A stretch of 25,845 nt of DNA from the NCBI GenBank assembly GCA_905479505.1, contig CAJQMS010000060.1:1-25845 (forward strand), written 5' to 3'. This document shows, piece after piece, positions 1 to 8,103 of the stretch (position 1 is the stretch's first letter; every line of letters starts with the position of its first letter). A model generated the notes under the pieces. The model was given only the letters and a program-made list of their open reading frames with translations. It had not been told where the DNA came from and made no database searches. The translations under genes and the position numbers were made by a program. This DNA comes from an uncultured Burkholderiales Genera incertae sedis bacterium. GTDB taxonomy: Bacteria > Pseudomonadota > Gammaproteobacteria > Burkholderiales > Eutrophovitaceae.

Positions 1-683
1 GGGGACGAATGTGTGGTCTTGTCATGATGTTGCCGCATGGGTATGAAGGGCAAGGCCCGGAGCATTCATCTGCAAGAATAGAACGCTATCTTCAGCTGTG
101 CGCGGATTACAATATGCAAATCTGTATTCCTTCAACGCCGAGCCAAATGTTCCACGTGTTACGACGTCAAATGCTGCGGCCTTACCGTAAGCCCTTAATT
201 GTTATAAGTCCCAAAAGTCTGCTCAGACATAAGGAATCCATTTCATCGTTGGACGATCTCGTGAATGGCGAGTTTAAAGTCCTAATTCCAGAGGCCGATG
301 AGTCCAAAGCATCGAAGGCCAAACGCGTGGTGTTTTGCAGTGGTAAGATTTATTTTGAACTCAACGCAATCCGAAATGATAAATCTTTGGATCATATAGC
401 CATTGTTAGACTGGAACAGCTTTATCCATTTCCACACGATGCATTCAAGGAGCAGATTGAGTTATACAAAAATGCTAAAGAGATAGTGTGGTGTCAGGAA
501 GAGCCAGGGAATCAAGGAGCTTGGCACAGAATCCAACATTATATCGAGCGACATTTACTCAAAGGGCAAAAACTCACTTACGCCTTGCGAGCATCTTCTG
601 CGTCTCCAGCTGGTGGATATTCCGCTCTTCATGCTAAACGTCAAAACGCCGTATTGAACGCGGCATTAGGTTTGAATGATTAA
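1..683 (+). CDS. sucA: 2-oxoglutarate dehydrogenase E1 component, C-terminal part
   Basis: This is the last 226 or so codons of the thiamine-diphosphate E1 subunit, which decarboxylates 2-oxoglutarate and passes the succinyl group to the lipoyl arm of E2. The reading frame is open to the left edge of the window, so the 5' end is outside; the ATG at 9 is an internal Met inside the family signature GRMCGLVMMLPHGYEGQGPE. Other recognisable parts are EHSSARIERYLQL, the C-terminal LEQLYPFP segment and EEPGNQGAWH, all characteristic of the SucA/OdhA C-terminal domain. The full protein is usually about 930-960 residues, so roughly three quarters is missing. sucB follows after 41 bp on the same strand, the classic sucAB arrangement. 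The identification is secure; the truncation is caused by the window edge, with no sign of a broken gene. Confidence 0.97.
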   Translation, partial: GRMCGLVMMLPHGYEGQGPEHSSARIERYLQLCADYNMQICIPSTPSQMFHVLRRQMLRPYRKPLIVISPKSLLRHKESISSLDDLVNGEFKVLIPEADESKASKAKRVVFCSGKIYFELNAIRNDKSLDHIAIVRLEQLYPFPHDAFKEQIELYKNAKEIVWCQEEPGNQGAWHRIQHYIERHLLKGQKLTYALRASSASPAGGYSALHAKRQNAVLNAALGLND

Positions 684-724
684 TAGTTACCATTTTTCGC
701 GACTAACCATTACTGGGAGAGGTC

Positions 725-1924
725 ATGCTGATTGAAGTTAGAGTTCCTGCACTGTCTGAATCTGTTGCTGAGGCTACATTATTGTCTTGGCACAAGCAAA
801 AAGGGGAATACGTTAAAAGAGATGAAAATCTGATCGACATTGAAACGGATAAGGTAGTGCTAGAGCTACCTGCCCCTCAGTCCGGAATTTTAACGGAGAT
901 CGTTAAGGAAGAGGGTGGATTAGTCGCTGCTAACGAAATTATTGCCCGAATTGATACGGACGCAGTCGAGGACAAAAGGGATCAGACAACCGAGGTAAAT
1001 GACGTCAAAAATAAAGCGCCCATATCCGCGGGCCAAGGCGCTGTACTTATGCCGGCTGCGAAGAAGCTAGCCGCTGAAAAAAACGTTTCGCTAGGTAACG
1101 TTTCTGGGACAGGTCGAGGGGGGCGAATTACCAAAGGTGATGTTATTGCAGCCTCGACAATTAAAAAAGTTCAGCCTGAAAAAAGTGCTGGCAAGCCACC
1201 AAGCATTGAGAACAATGTAAAGGGAAGAGCAGAACAGCGTGTTCCTATGTCTCGATTGCGGCAGCGTGTCGCAGAGAGATTGCTCGAGTCGCAAGCAACG
1301 GCCGCTATATTGACTACTTTTAATGAAGTCAACATGCAGCCGGTTATCGATATAAGAAGTCGTTACAAGGCTCAGTTTGAAAAAGAACATGGGGTGAAAT
1401 TAGGTTTCATGTCTTTTTTCGTAAAGGCCGTTGTGGCCGCTCTCAAAAAGTATCCAGTAGTCAACGCTTCGGTTGACGGTGATGACATTGTTTATCACGG
1501 GTATTTTGATGTGGGGATGGCTGTAGGCAGCCCCAGAGGTCTGGTAGTACCGATTATTCGAAATGCGGACAACATGGCGTTTTCTGATATTGAAAAAAAT
1601 ATCAGTGATTTTGGGAAGCGCGCTCAGGAAGGCCGACTCACTATAGATGAGTTAACTGGAGGTACATTCTCCATTTCAAACGGCGGGGTCTTCGGTTCGA
1701 TGTTGTCAACCCCGATCATCAACCCTCCGCAGTCCGCTATCCTCGGCATTCACGCAACCAAGGATAGAGCCGTTGTCGAGGATGGGCAGGTCGTTGTGAG
1801 GCCGATGAACTATTTAGCGCTATCTTACGACCATCGGATTATTGATGGTAGAGAGGCAGTCTTGTTCTTAGTAGCCATCAAAGAGGCCCTTGAGGATCCG
1901 TCCCGATTATTGCTTGAGATTTAG
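725..1924 (+). CDS. sucB: 2-oxoglutarate dehydrogenase E2, dihydrolipoyl succinyltransferase
   Basis: The E2 core of the 2-oxoglutarate dehydrogenase complex; it transfers succinyl from lipoate to CoA in the TCA cycle. The 399 residues show the usual three parts. An N-terminal lipoyl domain has the lipoylated lysine in ETDKVVLE (K43). A peripheral E1/E3-binding domain lies around residues 107-141 (PAAKKLAAE...GTGRGGRITKGDV). The C-terminal acyltransferase domain carries the catalytic SYDHRIIDGREA motif (H370, D374). Charged, low-complexity linkers separate them. The DKVVLE form of the lipoyl motif and a single lipoyl domain fit SucB better than pyruvate dehydrogenase AceF. The ATG is preceded by a purine-rich Shine-Dalgarno (GGGAGAGG, 715-722). 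It lies in the sucA-sucB-lpdA operon. Confidence 0.97.
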   Translation: MLIEVRVPALSESVAEATLLSWHKQKGEYVKRDENLIDIETDKVVLELPAPQSGILTEIVKEEGGLVAANEIIARIDTDAVEDKRDQTTEVNDVKNKAPISAGQGAVLMPAAKKLAAEKNVSLGNVSGTGRGGRITKGDVIAASTIKKVQPEKSAGKPPSIENNVKGRAEQRVPMSRLRQRVAERLLESQATAAILTTFNEVNMQPVIDIRSRYKAQFEKEHGVKLGFMSFFVKAVVAALKKYPVVNASVDGDDIVYHGYFDVGMAVGSPRGLVVPIIRNADNMAFSDIEKNISDFGKRAQEGRLTIDELTGGTFSISNGGVFGSMLSTPIINPPQSAILGIHATKDRAVVEDGQVVVRPMNYLALSYDHRIIDGREAVLFLVAIKEALEDPSRLLLEI

Positions 1925-1967
1925 TGGTCAAGTGTTTTTTTCATTAATTTTGTTTTGAACGGATGTT

Positions 1968-3392
1968 ATGGATACTTTATTTGACGTTGCAGTAATCGGC
2001 GCAGGACCAGGTGGATACGTTGCTGCAATTAGGGCGGCGCAACTTGGATTGCGGACAGTGTGTATTGACGATTTTAAAGATGCTGCAGGTAAAGCCAGTC
2101 TTGGTGGCACTTGTCTGAACGTAGGTTGTATCCCGTCCAAAGCACTGCTTGAGTCCTCAGAAAATTACGAAAAAGCGATCCATAAATTCCACGAACACGG
2201 GATTACCGCATCTGACGTCAAGATGGATGTGTCCAAAATGCTGTCGCGAAAAAATCGGATTGTGAAGCAATTCACCTCTGGAATTTCGCTGTTATTCAAA
2301 AAAAATAAGGTCACTAATATTCATGGAAGTGCTGAAATCATTTCTTCAGGAGAGCTGGTTCGGCTTAAGATTTCCGGGTTGAAAGAGGAATATATAGAAG
2401 CCAAAAACGTCATAATTGCTACCGGAAGTAGTCCTAGAGAGATGGACTCTGTTCCGGTAGATAACGAATATATTTGTGACAATAAAGGTGCTTTGTCTCT
2501 AACTCAAACGCCAAAACACCTTCTGGTTATCGGGGCCGGCGTCATTGGTTTAGAAATGGGTAGTGTTTGGAAACGCCTAGGAGCTAAGGTCACAGTTCTC
2601 GAAGCTCTGCCCAATTTCCTTGGTGCGGTTGACGAATCCGTTTCGAAGGAAGCAAAAAGAATTTTCACTAAAAATGTCGGGTTGGATATCCATCTTGGAT
2701 GCAGTGTGCAAAAGGTTACACGAAAAAATAAAGTTATAACCGTGACTTACACGGAAGCGAGTGCAACTAAAACATTAGAGTGTGATCGCATTGTTGTGGC
2801 TGTTGGGCGGGTACCTAATTCGGATGACGTAGGTCTTGATAATGTTGGAATTAAAGTCGATGAACGCGGTTTTATAACTGTCGATCACCATAATCGAACA
2901 AACGTTAGTAATATCTACGCGATAGGAGATGTTGTTCGAGGTCCAATGTTGGCACACAAGTCTTCTGAAGAGGGTGTTGCTGTGGCGGAAACCATTTCAG
3001 GACAATATGGGGACGTCAATCTTGATACGATCCCTTGGGTTATCTATACGAGCCCCGAGATTGCGTGGGTTGGGCAAACGGAACAAGCCCTCAAGGAAGA
3101 AGGAGTGCCATATAAAGTCGGCAAGTTTCCCTTCGTTGCTAGCGGTCGCGCGCAAGCAATTGGTGATAGTTCTGGTTTCGTTAAAATGATTGCTCATGAG
3201 GAAACAGACCGAATCTTGGGCGTTCACGTGATAGGACCTTATGCATCTGAGCTCATATCGGAAGCCGTGGTCGCTATGGAGTTTGGAGCCACTTCAGAAG
3301 ATATCGCAAGAATTGTGCATGCGCACCCTTCTTTATCTGAGGCCATGCATGAGGCTGCACTAGGTATCGATAATCGATATTTAAGTCTTTAG
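1968..3392 (+). CDS. lpdA: Dihydrolipoyl dehydrogenase (E3)
   Basis: The flavoprotein that reoxidises dihydrolipoamide with NAD+ for the 2-oxoglutarate dehydrogenase complex. At 474 residues it has standard length. It begins with an FAD-binding fingerprint VIGAGPGGYVAA (9-20), then the redox-active disulfide in GGTCLNVGCIPSK (C49 and C54). A second dinucleotide fold follows (VIGAGVIGLEMGSVW), then the FAD-contacting motif YAIGDVVRGPMLAHK. The C-terminal interface domain has HAHPSLSE, giving the catalytic pair H453 and E458. All key residues are present. The gap to sucB is 43 bp with only a weak Shine-Dalgarno (GGAT at 1961), but co-transcription with sucAB is likely. Its place directly after sucB suggests an E3 dedicated to this complex; whether pyruvate dehydrogenase shares it cannot be seen here. 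Confidence 0.97.
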   Translation: MDTLFDVAVIGAGPGGYVAAIRAAQLGLRTVCIDDFKDAAGKASLGGTCLNVGCIPSKALLESSENYEKAIHKFHEHGITASDVKMDVSKMLSRKNRIVKQFTSGISLLFKKNKVTNIHGSAEIISSGELVRLKISGLKEEYIEAKNVIIATGSSPREMDSVPVDNEYICDNKGALSLTQTPKHLLVIGAGVIGLEMGSVWKRLGAKVTVLEALPNFLGAVDESVSKEAKRIFTKNVGLDIHLGCSVQKVTRKNKVITVTYTEASATKTLECDRIVVAVGRVPNSDDVGLDNVGIKVDERGFITVDHHNRTNVSNIYAIGDVVRGPMLAHKSSEEGVAVAETISGQYGDVNLDTIPWVIYTSPEIAWVGQTEQALKEEGVPYKVGKFPFVASGRAQAIGDSSGFVKMIAHEETDRILGVHVIGPYASELISEAVVAMEFGATSEDIARIVHAHPSLSEAMHEAALGIDNRYLSL

Positions 3393-3421
3393 TTTTTGCT
3401 TTTGTGATTTTTAGGGCGATT

Positions 3422-3450
3422 TTGACTTTTTAGCTCCTTCGCATCATAAA
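3422..3450 (+). promoter_or_regulatory. Candidate sigma-70 promoter for zapE
   Basis: TTGACT (3422-3427, five of six consensus bases) is followed after 17 bp by CATAAA (3445-3450, four of six), within the 82-bp lpdA-zapE gap and about 25 bp before the zapE start. This suggests that zapE can be transcribed apart from the sucAB-lpdA operon. No clear terminator follows lpdA, so read-through is also possible. It was found by eye only. Confidence 0.4.
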
Positions 3451-3474
3451 TTAACACGAGCGACTAACAACAAT

Positions 3475-4554
3475 ATGAGTGTATTACGACAGGTTATCGA
3501 GGGCAGGGCCAGAGATCTCGGATACCTCCTCGACCCTGCACAGCACGAAACAATTAAGCGACTCACCGACCTGGCGTCCGAGTTAGAGTCTAGTCAAGAT
3601 AAACCTTCACTCTTCAGTCGAATTTTTTCAAGTAGAAAAGTTTCAAAAGGTATGTACCTTTGGGGCGGAGTGGGTCGTGGGAAAACGTTTTTGATGGACT
3701 TGTTTTATGAAAATATAAAATATCAGCATAAAAGGAGAGTTCATTTTCATCGCTTGATGCAAGAAGTTCATCACCTTTTACGAGATTTACAAGGTCAAGA
3801 GAACCCATTAAAAATTGTCGGTAGGGATATTGCGTCGAGGGCAACATTGATTTGTCTCGATGAGTTCCATGTATCCGATATTGGAGATGCAATGATTATG
3901 CGTAATTTGCTTGAATCCCTTTTTGATGAGGGGGTAGTTATTGTCACAACGGCTAATTGGGCGCCGGATAGGCTCTATGAACATGGGCTTCAGAGGGTAC
4001 AGTTCATGCCTACAATTGACCTGATTAAGTCGAAAATGAGTGTCGTTAACCTTGATGCAGGCGAGGATTACCGTCTTGTTTCACTTGAAAAAGCTGGCGT
4101 CTTTTTCGAGGGTGTCGATGCAGAAACTAAAATGATGGTTACGCAGCTATTCGATTCACTTGCACAAGAGAAACAGACTGGATTGTCGATTGAATTACAA
4201 AGAAGGCCAGTTGCTGTTAGGATGCGCTCGCTCGAAACGGTCTGGTTTGATTTTCAGGCAATTTGTGATGGGCCTAGAGGTAAGGATGACTACATCGAAT
4301 TATCTAAACAGTTCCACACGGTATTTATAAGCGGGATACCTAAATTTAATAAGGATAACGATAATGCGCGTAGGCGTTTTACATGGCTCGTAGACGAGTT
4401 TTATGACAGACGGGTGAATCTAGTTCTCGATTCAGCATTTCCGCTTGGAAACTTATTTCAAGAGGCTCTAGGTGGAACAGAAAAGGACCGCACTGAGTCA
4501 CGAATAATCGAAATGCAGACTAAAAGATACCTTGGCGAGGCGCATATGCCCTAA
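3475..4554 (+). CDS. zapE: AFG1-family ATPase, cell division protein ZapE
   Basis: A P-loop ATPase of the AFG1/ZapE family. In Escherichia coli ZapE associates with the Z-ring and is needed for division under stress or low oxygen; the mitochondrial relative Afg1/LACE1 acts in protein quality control. The 359 residues match family size. Visible are Walker A GGVGRGKT (64-71), the family segment FLMDLFYENI just after it, Walker B LICLDEF (D129, E130), and the downstream motifs IVTTANWAPDRLYEHGLQR and FTWLVDEFYDRRVNL. ATG 3475 begins a protein that aligns with the family from its first residues, though the Shine-Dalgarno is weak. As I recall, a zapE gene just after the odh/suc operon is common in Burkholderiales. 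No functional link with the TCA-cycle genes is known to me. Confidence 0.92.
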   Translation: MSVLRQVIEGRARDLGYLLDPAQHETIKRLTDLASELESSQDKPSLFSRIFSSRKVSKGMYLWGGVGRGKTFLMDLFYENIKYQHKRRVHFHRLMQEVHHLLRDLQGQENPLKIVGRDIASRATLICLDEFHVSDIGDAMIMRNLLESLFDEGVVIVTTANWAPDRLYEHGLQRVQFMPTIDLIKSKMSVVNLDAGEDYRLVSLEKAGVFFEGVDAETKMMVTQLFDSLAQEKQTGLSIELQRRPVAVRMRSLETVWFDFQAICDGPRGKDDYIELSKQFHTVFISGIPKFNKDNDNARRRFTWLVDEFYDRRVNLVLDSAFPLGNLFQEALGGTEKDRTESRIIEMQTKRYLGEAHMP

Positions 4555-4712
4555 CTGCAATTGTGGTTTTGCTTTTCTTGGGCTAATGGAAATAGACGAC
4601 AAAAAGCTGACGTAATGTGTCATCAGGTGAATGATTGAAAAACTTAAATATGTGATTGTTGTAAGATTTTTGAGATACAGAGAAAACTAAATATAACTAA
4701 AAGGGTGATGTG

Positions 4713-5705
4713 ATGGCTGAATTTAAATCTTTTTTAATTGAAGAGGTCGATGGAGAGGTAAAAAGTGGTTTTAAAATGTTGGAAACCAGTAACTTGGATC
4801 CTGGCGAGGTTCTAATAAAAACCGCGTATTCATCAGTCAATTATAAGGACGCCTTGGCCGCGACTGGCGCTGGTAAAATTATTCGTCGGTTTCCATGTGT
4901 CGGTGGTATCGACTTGTCAGGCGTGGTCGTTGAGTCTTCATCTGACAAGTTTAAGGTCGGGCAAGAGGTAATAGCGACAAGTTATGACATTGGAGTGGCT
5001 CACCATGGCGGCTATGCTGAGTATGCTCGTATTCCCGAAAAGTGGGTTGTATCCATGCCTGACGGACTCGATCTGTATAGTGCAATGGCCCTAGGTACAG
5101 CTGGATTCACAGCAGGACTAGCCGTGGAGCGCATGGAGAATAATGGGTTAAATCCCTCGATGGGCCCAGTCGTTGTTAACGGCGCCACTGGAGGTGTGGG
5201 TGGAATTGCTATCGATTTGCTGTCAGGTCTTGGCTATTCGGTGACCGCAATGACAGGAAAGATTGAACAGCAAGATTATTTGAAGGGCCTTGGCGCAACT
5301 GAGGTTTTAGATATTTCGTCTATTGATCTAACAAAAATTAGGCCTTTGGGGCGAGAGACATGGGCTGGCGCTATTGATAATTTGGGTGGCGATATTTTGT
5401 CCTGGCTAGCCAGTACGGTCAAAGTCGGAGGAGCTATCGGATCAATCGGATTGGCGGCAAGTTTTAAATTTAATACGACAGTGATGCCATTTATATTAAG
5501 AGGTGTGACGCTGGCCGGGATTGACTCTGTTAATGCAGAAATGCCTATTCGGAAAAAGGTTTGGGGGCGCCTTGCGTCAGATATGAAGCCTAAACATCTG
5601 GATAAAATAGTGACGGTAGTCCCATTCGACGAATTGCCAGGCACTTTTGATCTTGTGATGCAGGCCAAGATGAGAGGTCGCTCTGTTGTCAAGATTGCAG
5701 ACTAA
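4713..5705 (+). CDS. acuI: Acryloyl-CoA reductase, YhdH/AcuI family
   Basis: A zinc-independent medium-chain dehydrogenase/reductase of the YhdH/AcuI family, which reduces acryloyl-CoA to propionyl-CoA with NADPH. The N-terminal catalytic domain contains the family stretch SSVNYKDALAATG and PCVGGIDLSG. A Rossmann fold begins at NGATGGVGGIAIDLL near residue 160. The C-terminal part ends in DLVMQAKMRGRSVVKI, also typical. At 330 residues it has family length. A GTG at 4710 lies directly before the ATG at 4713; ATG is preferred because AAGGG (4701-4705) then sits seven bases upstream. prpE follows after 27 bp, so the two are probably co-transcribed and act on consecutive steps. Related quinone reductases share the fold, but the YhdH-specific motifs make this call fairly safe. 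Confidence 0.88.
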   Translation: MAEFKSFLIEEVDGEVKSGFKMLETSNLDPGEVLIKTAYSSVNYKDALAATGAGKIIRRFPCVGGIDLSGVVVESSSDKFKVGQEVIATSYDIGVAHHGGYAEYARIPEKWVVSMPDGLDLYSAMALGTAGFTAGLAVERMENNGLNPSMGPVVVNGATGGVGGIAIDLLSGLGYSVTAMTGKIEQQDYLKGLGATEVLDISSIDLTKIRPLGRETWAGAIDNLGGDILSWLASTVKVGGAIGSIGLAASFKFNTTVMPFILRGVTLAGIDSVNAEMPIRKKVWGRLASDMKPKHLDKIVTVVPFDELPGTFDLVMQAKMRGRSVVKIAD

Positions 5706-5732
5706 ATTTCGTTAAGTTGATTAGGGACAGTC

Positions 5733-7631
5733 ATGTCAGAAAAGATTAAAAACTTTCATCAATCGTCTATCGATTCAACCGATGAGTTTTGGGCTGAGCA
5801 AGCGAAGCTAATTCATTGGAATAGTTCTTTTGAGCAAGTCCTCGATTATTCGAATCCGCCCTTTGCGAAGTGGTTTGTCCAAGGTAAAACTAATCTTTGC
5901 TTTAACGCTATTGACCGGCACTTGGATGAGAGGTCAGATCAGGCAGCAATTGTTTATGTTTCCACAGAAACGAACGCTGAAGAATCGATTAGTTATAAGG
6001 AGTTGTTTCAACGGGTGAACAGTTTTTCAAGTTTGTTAAGCAGCTGTGGCGTGTCAAAGGGTGACAGAGTATTAATCTATATGCCCATGATTCCCGAGGC
6101 CGTGTACGCAATGCTTGCATGTGTGCGTATTGGGGCAGTTCATTCCGTCGTTTTTGGTGGATTTGCGTCAGCTAGCTTAGCGCAGAGAGTTGATGATTGT
6201 TCCCCTAAGGTTATGGTGACAGCTGATGCTGGATTACGAGGCGGTCGTGTGATTCCATACAAAGGGCTCGTCGACGAGGCGTTAACATTGTCAACGACAC
6301 CACCAGCTAATGTCATATTAGTCAACAGGGGTCTCGTTTCTGATATTCCTTGGACTTCAGGTAGAGATGTTGATTACAACCAAGTCATCGGAACTCATGA
6401 AGATGCGCGAGTTGGGGTGGAGTGGTTAGAGTCCAACGAACCGAGTTATATTTTATATACATCAGGAACTACCGGAAAGCCAAAAGGAATTCAAAGAGAT
6501 ACGGGTGGATACGCAGTCGCACTGGCGGCATCAATGAATCATATTTACGATGCGCGAGCAGGTGACACGATCTTTACGACTTCTGATATCGGTTGGGTTG
6601 TCGGCCACTCCTACATTGTCTATGCTCCGCTTATCATGGGAATGACAACTGTCCTTTACGAGGGCTTGCCTACGACTCCGGACCCAGGGGTTTGGTGGAG
6701 TCTCGTAGAAAAATATAACGTAAATGTGATGTTCTCTTCGCCCACGGCTATTCGAGTTCTCAAAAAGCAAGATTTAAAATACATCGAAAAATATGACTTG
6801 AGCGATTTGAGACATTTGTTTCTGGCGGGTGAGCCACTTGATGAGTCCACTCATAGTTGGATATCAGACGCTATTGAAAAACCGGTCCATGATCATTTTT
6901 GGCAGACTGAAACCGGTTGGCCAGTGCTAACGCCGATGCCGGGTGTTGAGTCAACCCAGATAAAGTATGGTAGCCCTTCTTTTCCGGCTTACGGTTACAA
7001 CCTCAAGGTATTAAGAGAATCAGATGCATCAGAGGCGGATGACAATGAAAAGGGACTAGTGTCCATTGTGCCGCCACTACCGCCGGGATGTATGAGTACG
7101 GTTTGGGGTGACGATGAGCGATTTGTGAGCACATATTTTTCAGCTTTTGAGTCCACCATGGTTTATTCAACTTTTGATTGGGGCATTCGAGACGAGGACG
7201 GATACCACTTCATTTTGGGCCGTACCGATGACGTTATCAATGTTGCTGGACATCGATTAGGGACACGAGAAATTGAGGAGGCCATACAGGTTCACGCTAA
7301 TGTCGCAGAAGTGGCGGTTGTTGGCGTTCAGGACGCAGTCAAGGGGCAAATGCCTGTGGCCTTTGTGGTCAGAAAAAAATTAAGTGAGTTGAGCGAAATT
7401 CAGCAAAATGAAATTGAAAAAAAGGAAATAATGAAACAGGTTGATCAATCTCTTGGAGCGATAGCCAGGCCGAGAAATGTTTATTTTGTATCGATGTTGC
7501 CTAAGACCAGATCAGGAAAAATGCTCAGACGTAGTATCCAAGCCATCACGGAGGGAAGAGACCCGGGAGATTTAACTACTCTTGAAGATTTGTCTGCAAT
7601 TGAAGAAATCATAAAAGTTACTAGTAAGTAG
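5733..7631 (+). CDS. prpE: Propionate--CoA ligase
   Basis: An AMP-forming acyl-CoA synthetase that activates propionate (and in some bacteria acrylate) to the CoA thioester. The 632 residues carry the ATP-binding signature YTSGTTGKPKGIQRDTGGY, where the QRDTGGY continuation is characteristic of PrpE as opposed to acetyl-CoA synthetase. The motifs FWQTETGWP and GRTDDVINVAGHRLGTREIE follow. The C-terminal catalytic and potentially acetylated lysine is in RSGKMLRR (K596). A Shine-Dalgarno AGGGA (5723-5727) lies five bases before the ATG. It is next to acuI and there are no methylcitrate-cycle genes (prpB, prpC) in view, so the downstream fate of propionyl-CoA is not visible here. Acetyl-CoA synthetase is the main alternative and is less likely on motif grounds. 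Confidence 0.9.
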   Translation: MSEKIKNFHQSSIDSTDEFWAEQAKLIHWNSSFEQVLDYSNPPFAKWFVQGKTNLCFNAIDRHLDERSDQAAIVYVSTETNAEESISYKELFQRVNSFSSLLSSCGVSKGDRVLIYMPMIPEAVYAMLACVRIGAVHSVVFGGFASASLAQRVDDCSPKVMVTADAGLRGGRVIPYKGLVDEALTLSTTPPANVILVNRGLVSDIPWTSGRDVDYNQVIGTHEDARVGVEWLESNEPSYILYTSGTTGKPKGIQRDTGGYAVALAASMNHIYDARAGDTIFTTSDIGWVVGHSYIVYAPLIMGMTTVLYEGLPTTPDPGVWWSLVEKYNVNVMFSSPTAIRVLKKQDLKYIEKYDLSDLRHLFLAGEPLDESTHSWISDAIEKPVHDHFWQTETGWPVLTPMPGVESTQIKYGSPSFPAYGYNLKVLRESDASEADDNEKGLVSIVPPLPPGCMSTVWGDDERFVSTYFSAFESTMVYSTFDWGIRDEDGYHFILGRTDDVINVAGHRLGTREIEEAIQVHANVAEVAVVGVQDAVKGQMPVAFVVRKKLSELSEIQQNEIEKKEIMKQVDQSLGAIARPRNVYFVSMLPKTRSGKMLRRSIQAITEGRDPGDLTTLEDLSAIEEIIKVTSK

Positions 7632-7656
7632 TATCGGCTATAAAAAGTTAATTGTG

Positions 7657-8001
7657 ATGTATAAAGTTATGAAATTTTTGATGTGGATAAATGGGCTATC
7701 CATCCTGTTCTATCTCATCTTGTTGATGGGAGTTGTTTACCTTGACGTTAAAGTGTTTCCATTTTGGGAGGTGTTATCAACGCCACCATTAGCCGTTTTG
7801 GAAGTGATTAAAAATTCTAACGATCAGACTGGGCTCAAAGAAATGACTATTCTGCTTTACGAGCATTTAACTGATCAGACTCAAGTCGTTAACGGTTTAA
7901 TCGATTCAACGATTTTTTGGATTAGAATCCATTTCTTTGTCTCGTTATTTTTATTCGTAGCTAACTTTATTCTTTTGTTGAAGTTGAAAAACAAAAATTA
8001 A
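7657..8001 (+). CDS. Small two-helix membrane protein of unknown function
   Basis: I do not recognise this family. The product is about 114 residues. A first hydrophobic segment lies at roughly residues 10-30 (LMWINGLSILFYLILLMGVVYL). A central, more polar stretch of some 50 residues follows, then a second hydrophobic segment near the C-terminus (FFVSLFLFVANFILLLKL) and a short lysine-rich tail. This would place both ends on the cytoplasmic side and the central part in the periplasm, by inference. It follows prpE by about 25 bp on the same strand and ends 102 bp before a convergent gene, so it may be the last gene of an acuI-prpE unit. The start is uncertain: GTG 7654, ATG 7657 and ATG 7669 are all possible and none has a clear Shine-Dalgarno. 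Confidence 0.55.
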   Translation: MYKVMKFLMWINGLSILFYLILLMGVVYLDVKVFPFWEVLSTPPLAVLEVIKNSNDQTGLKEMTILLYEHLTDQTQVVNGLIDSTIFWIRIHFFVSLFLFVANFILLLKLKNKN

Positions 8002-8103
8002 TCTTATAAGACTGCTCGGGGAACCCCAGATTGATTGCGGAAAAATAGATCATCCTTGTTGTAATCCTCTATCAAATAAAATTGTTTAGAGTAGAACGAG
8101 ATC

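Noticed and set aside
4608..4622. TGAC/GTCA inverted repeat upstream of acuI, and nearby TTGAAA as a possible -35
   Set aside because: The arms are only four bases, and no -10 lies at an acceptable distance from TTGAAA; this is expected by chance in AT-rich DNA.
5276..5692. A 138-codon open frame on the minus strand
   Set aside because: It is fully inside acuI on the opposite strand and looks like no known protein; a shadow of the real gene.
8012..8030. CTCGGGGAACCCCAG hairpin between the unknown membrane gene and the efflux gene
   Set aside because: The usable stem is only about three GC pairs with a four-base loop and no T-run follows on either strand, so I do not call it a terminator.
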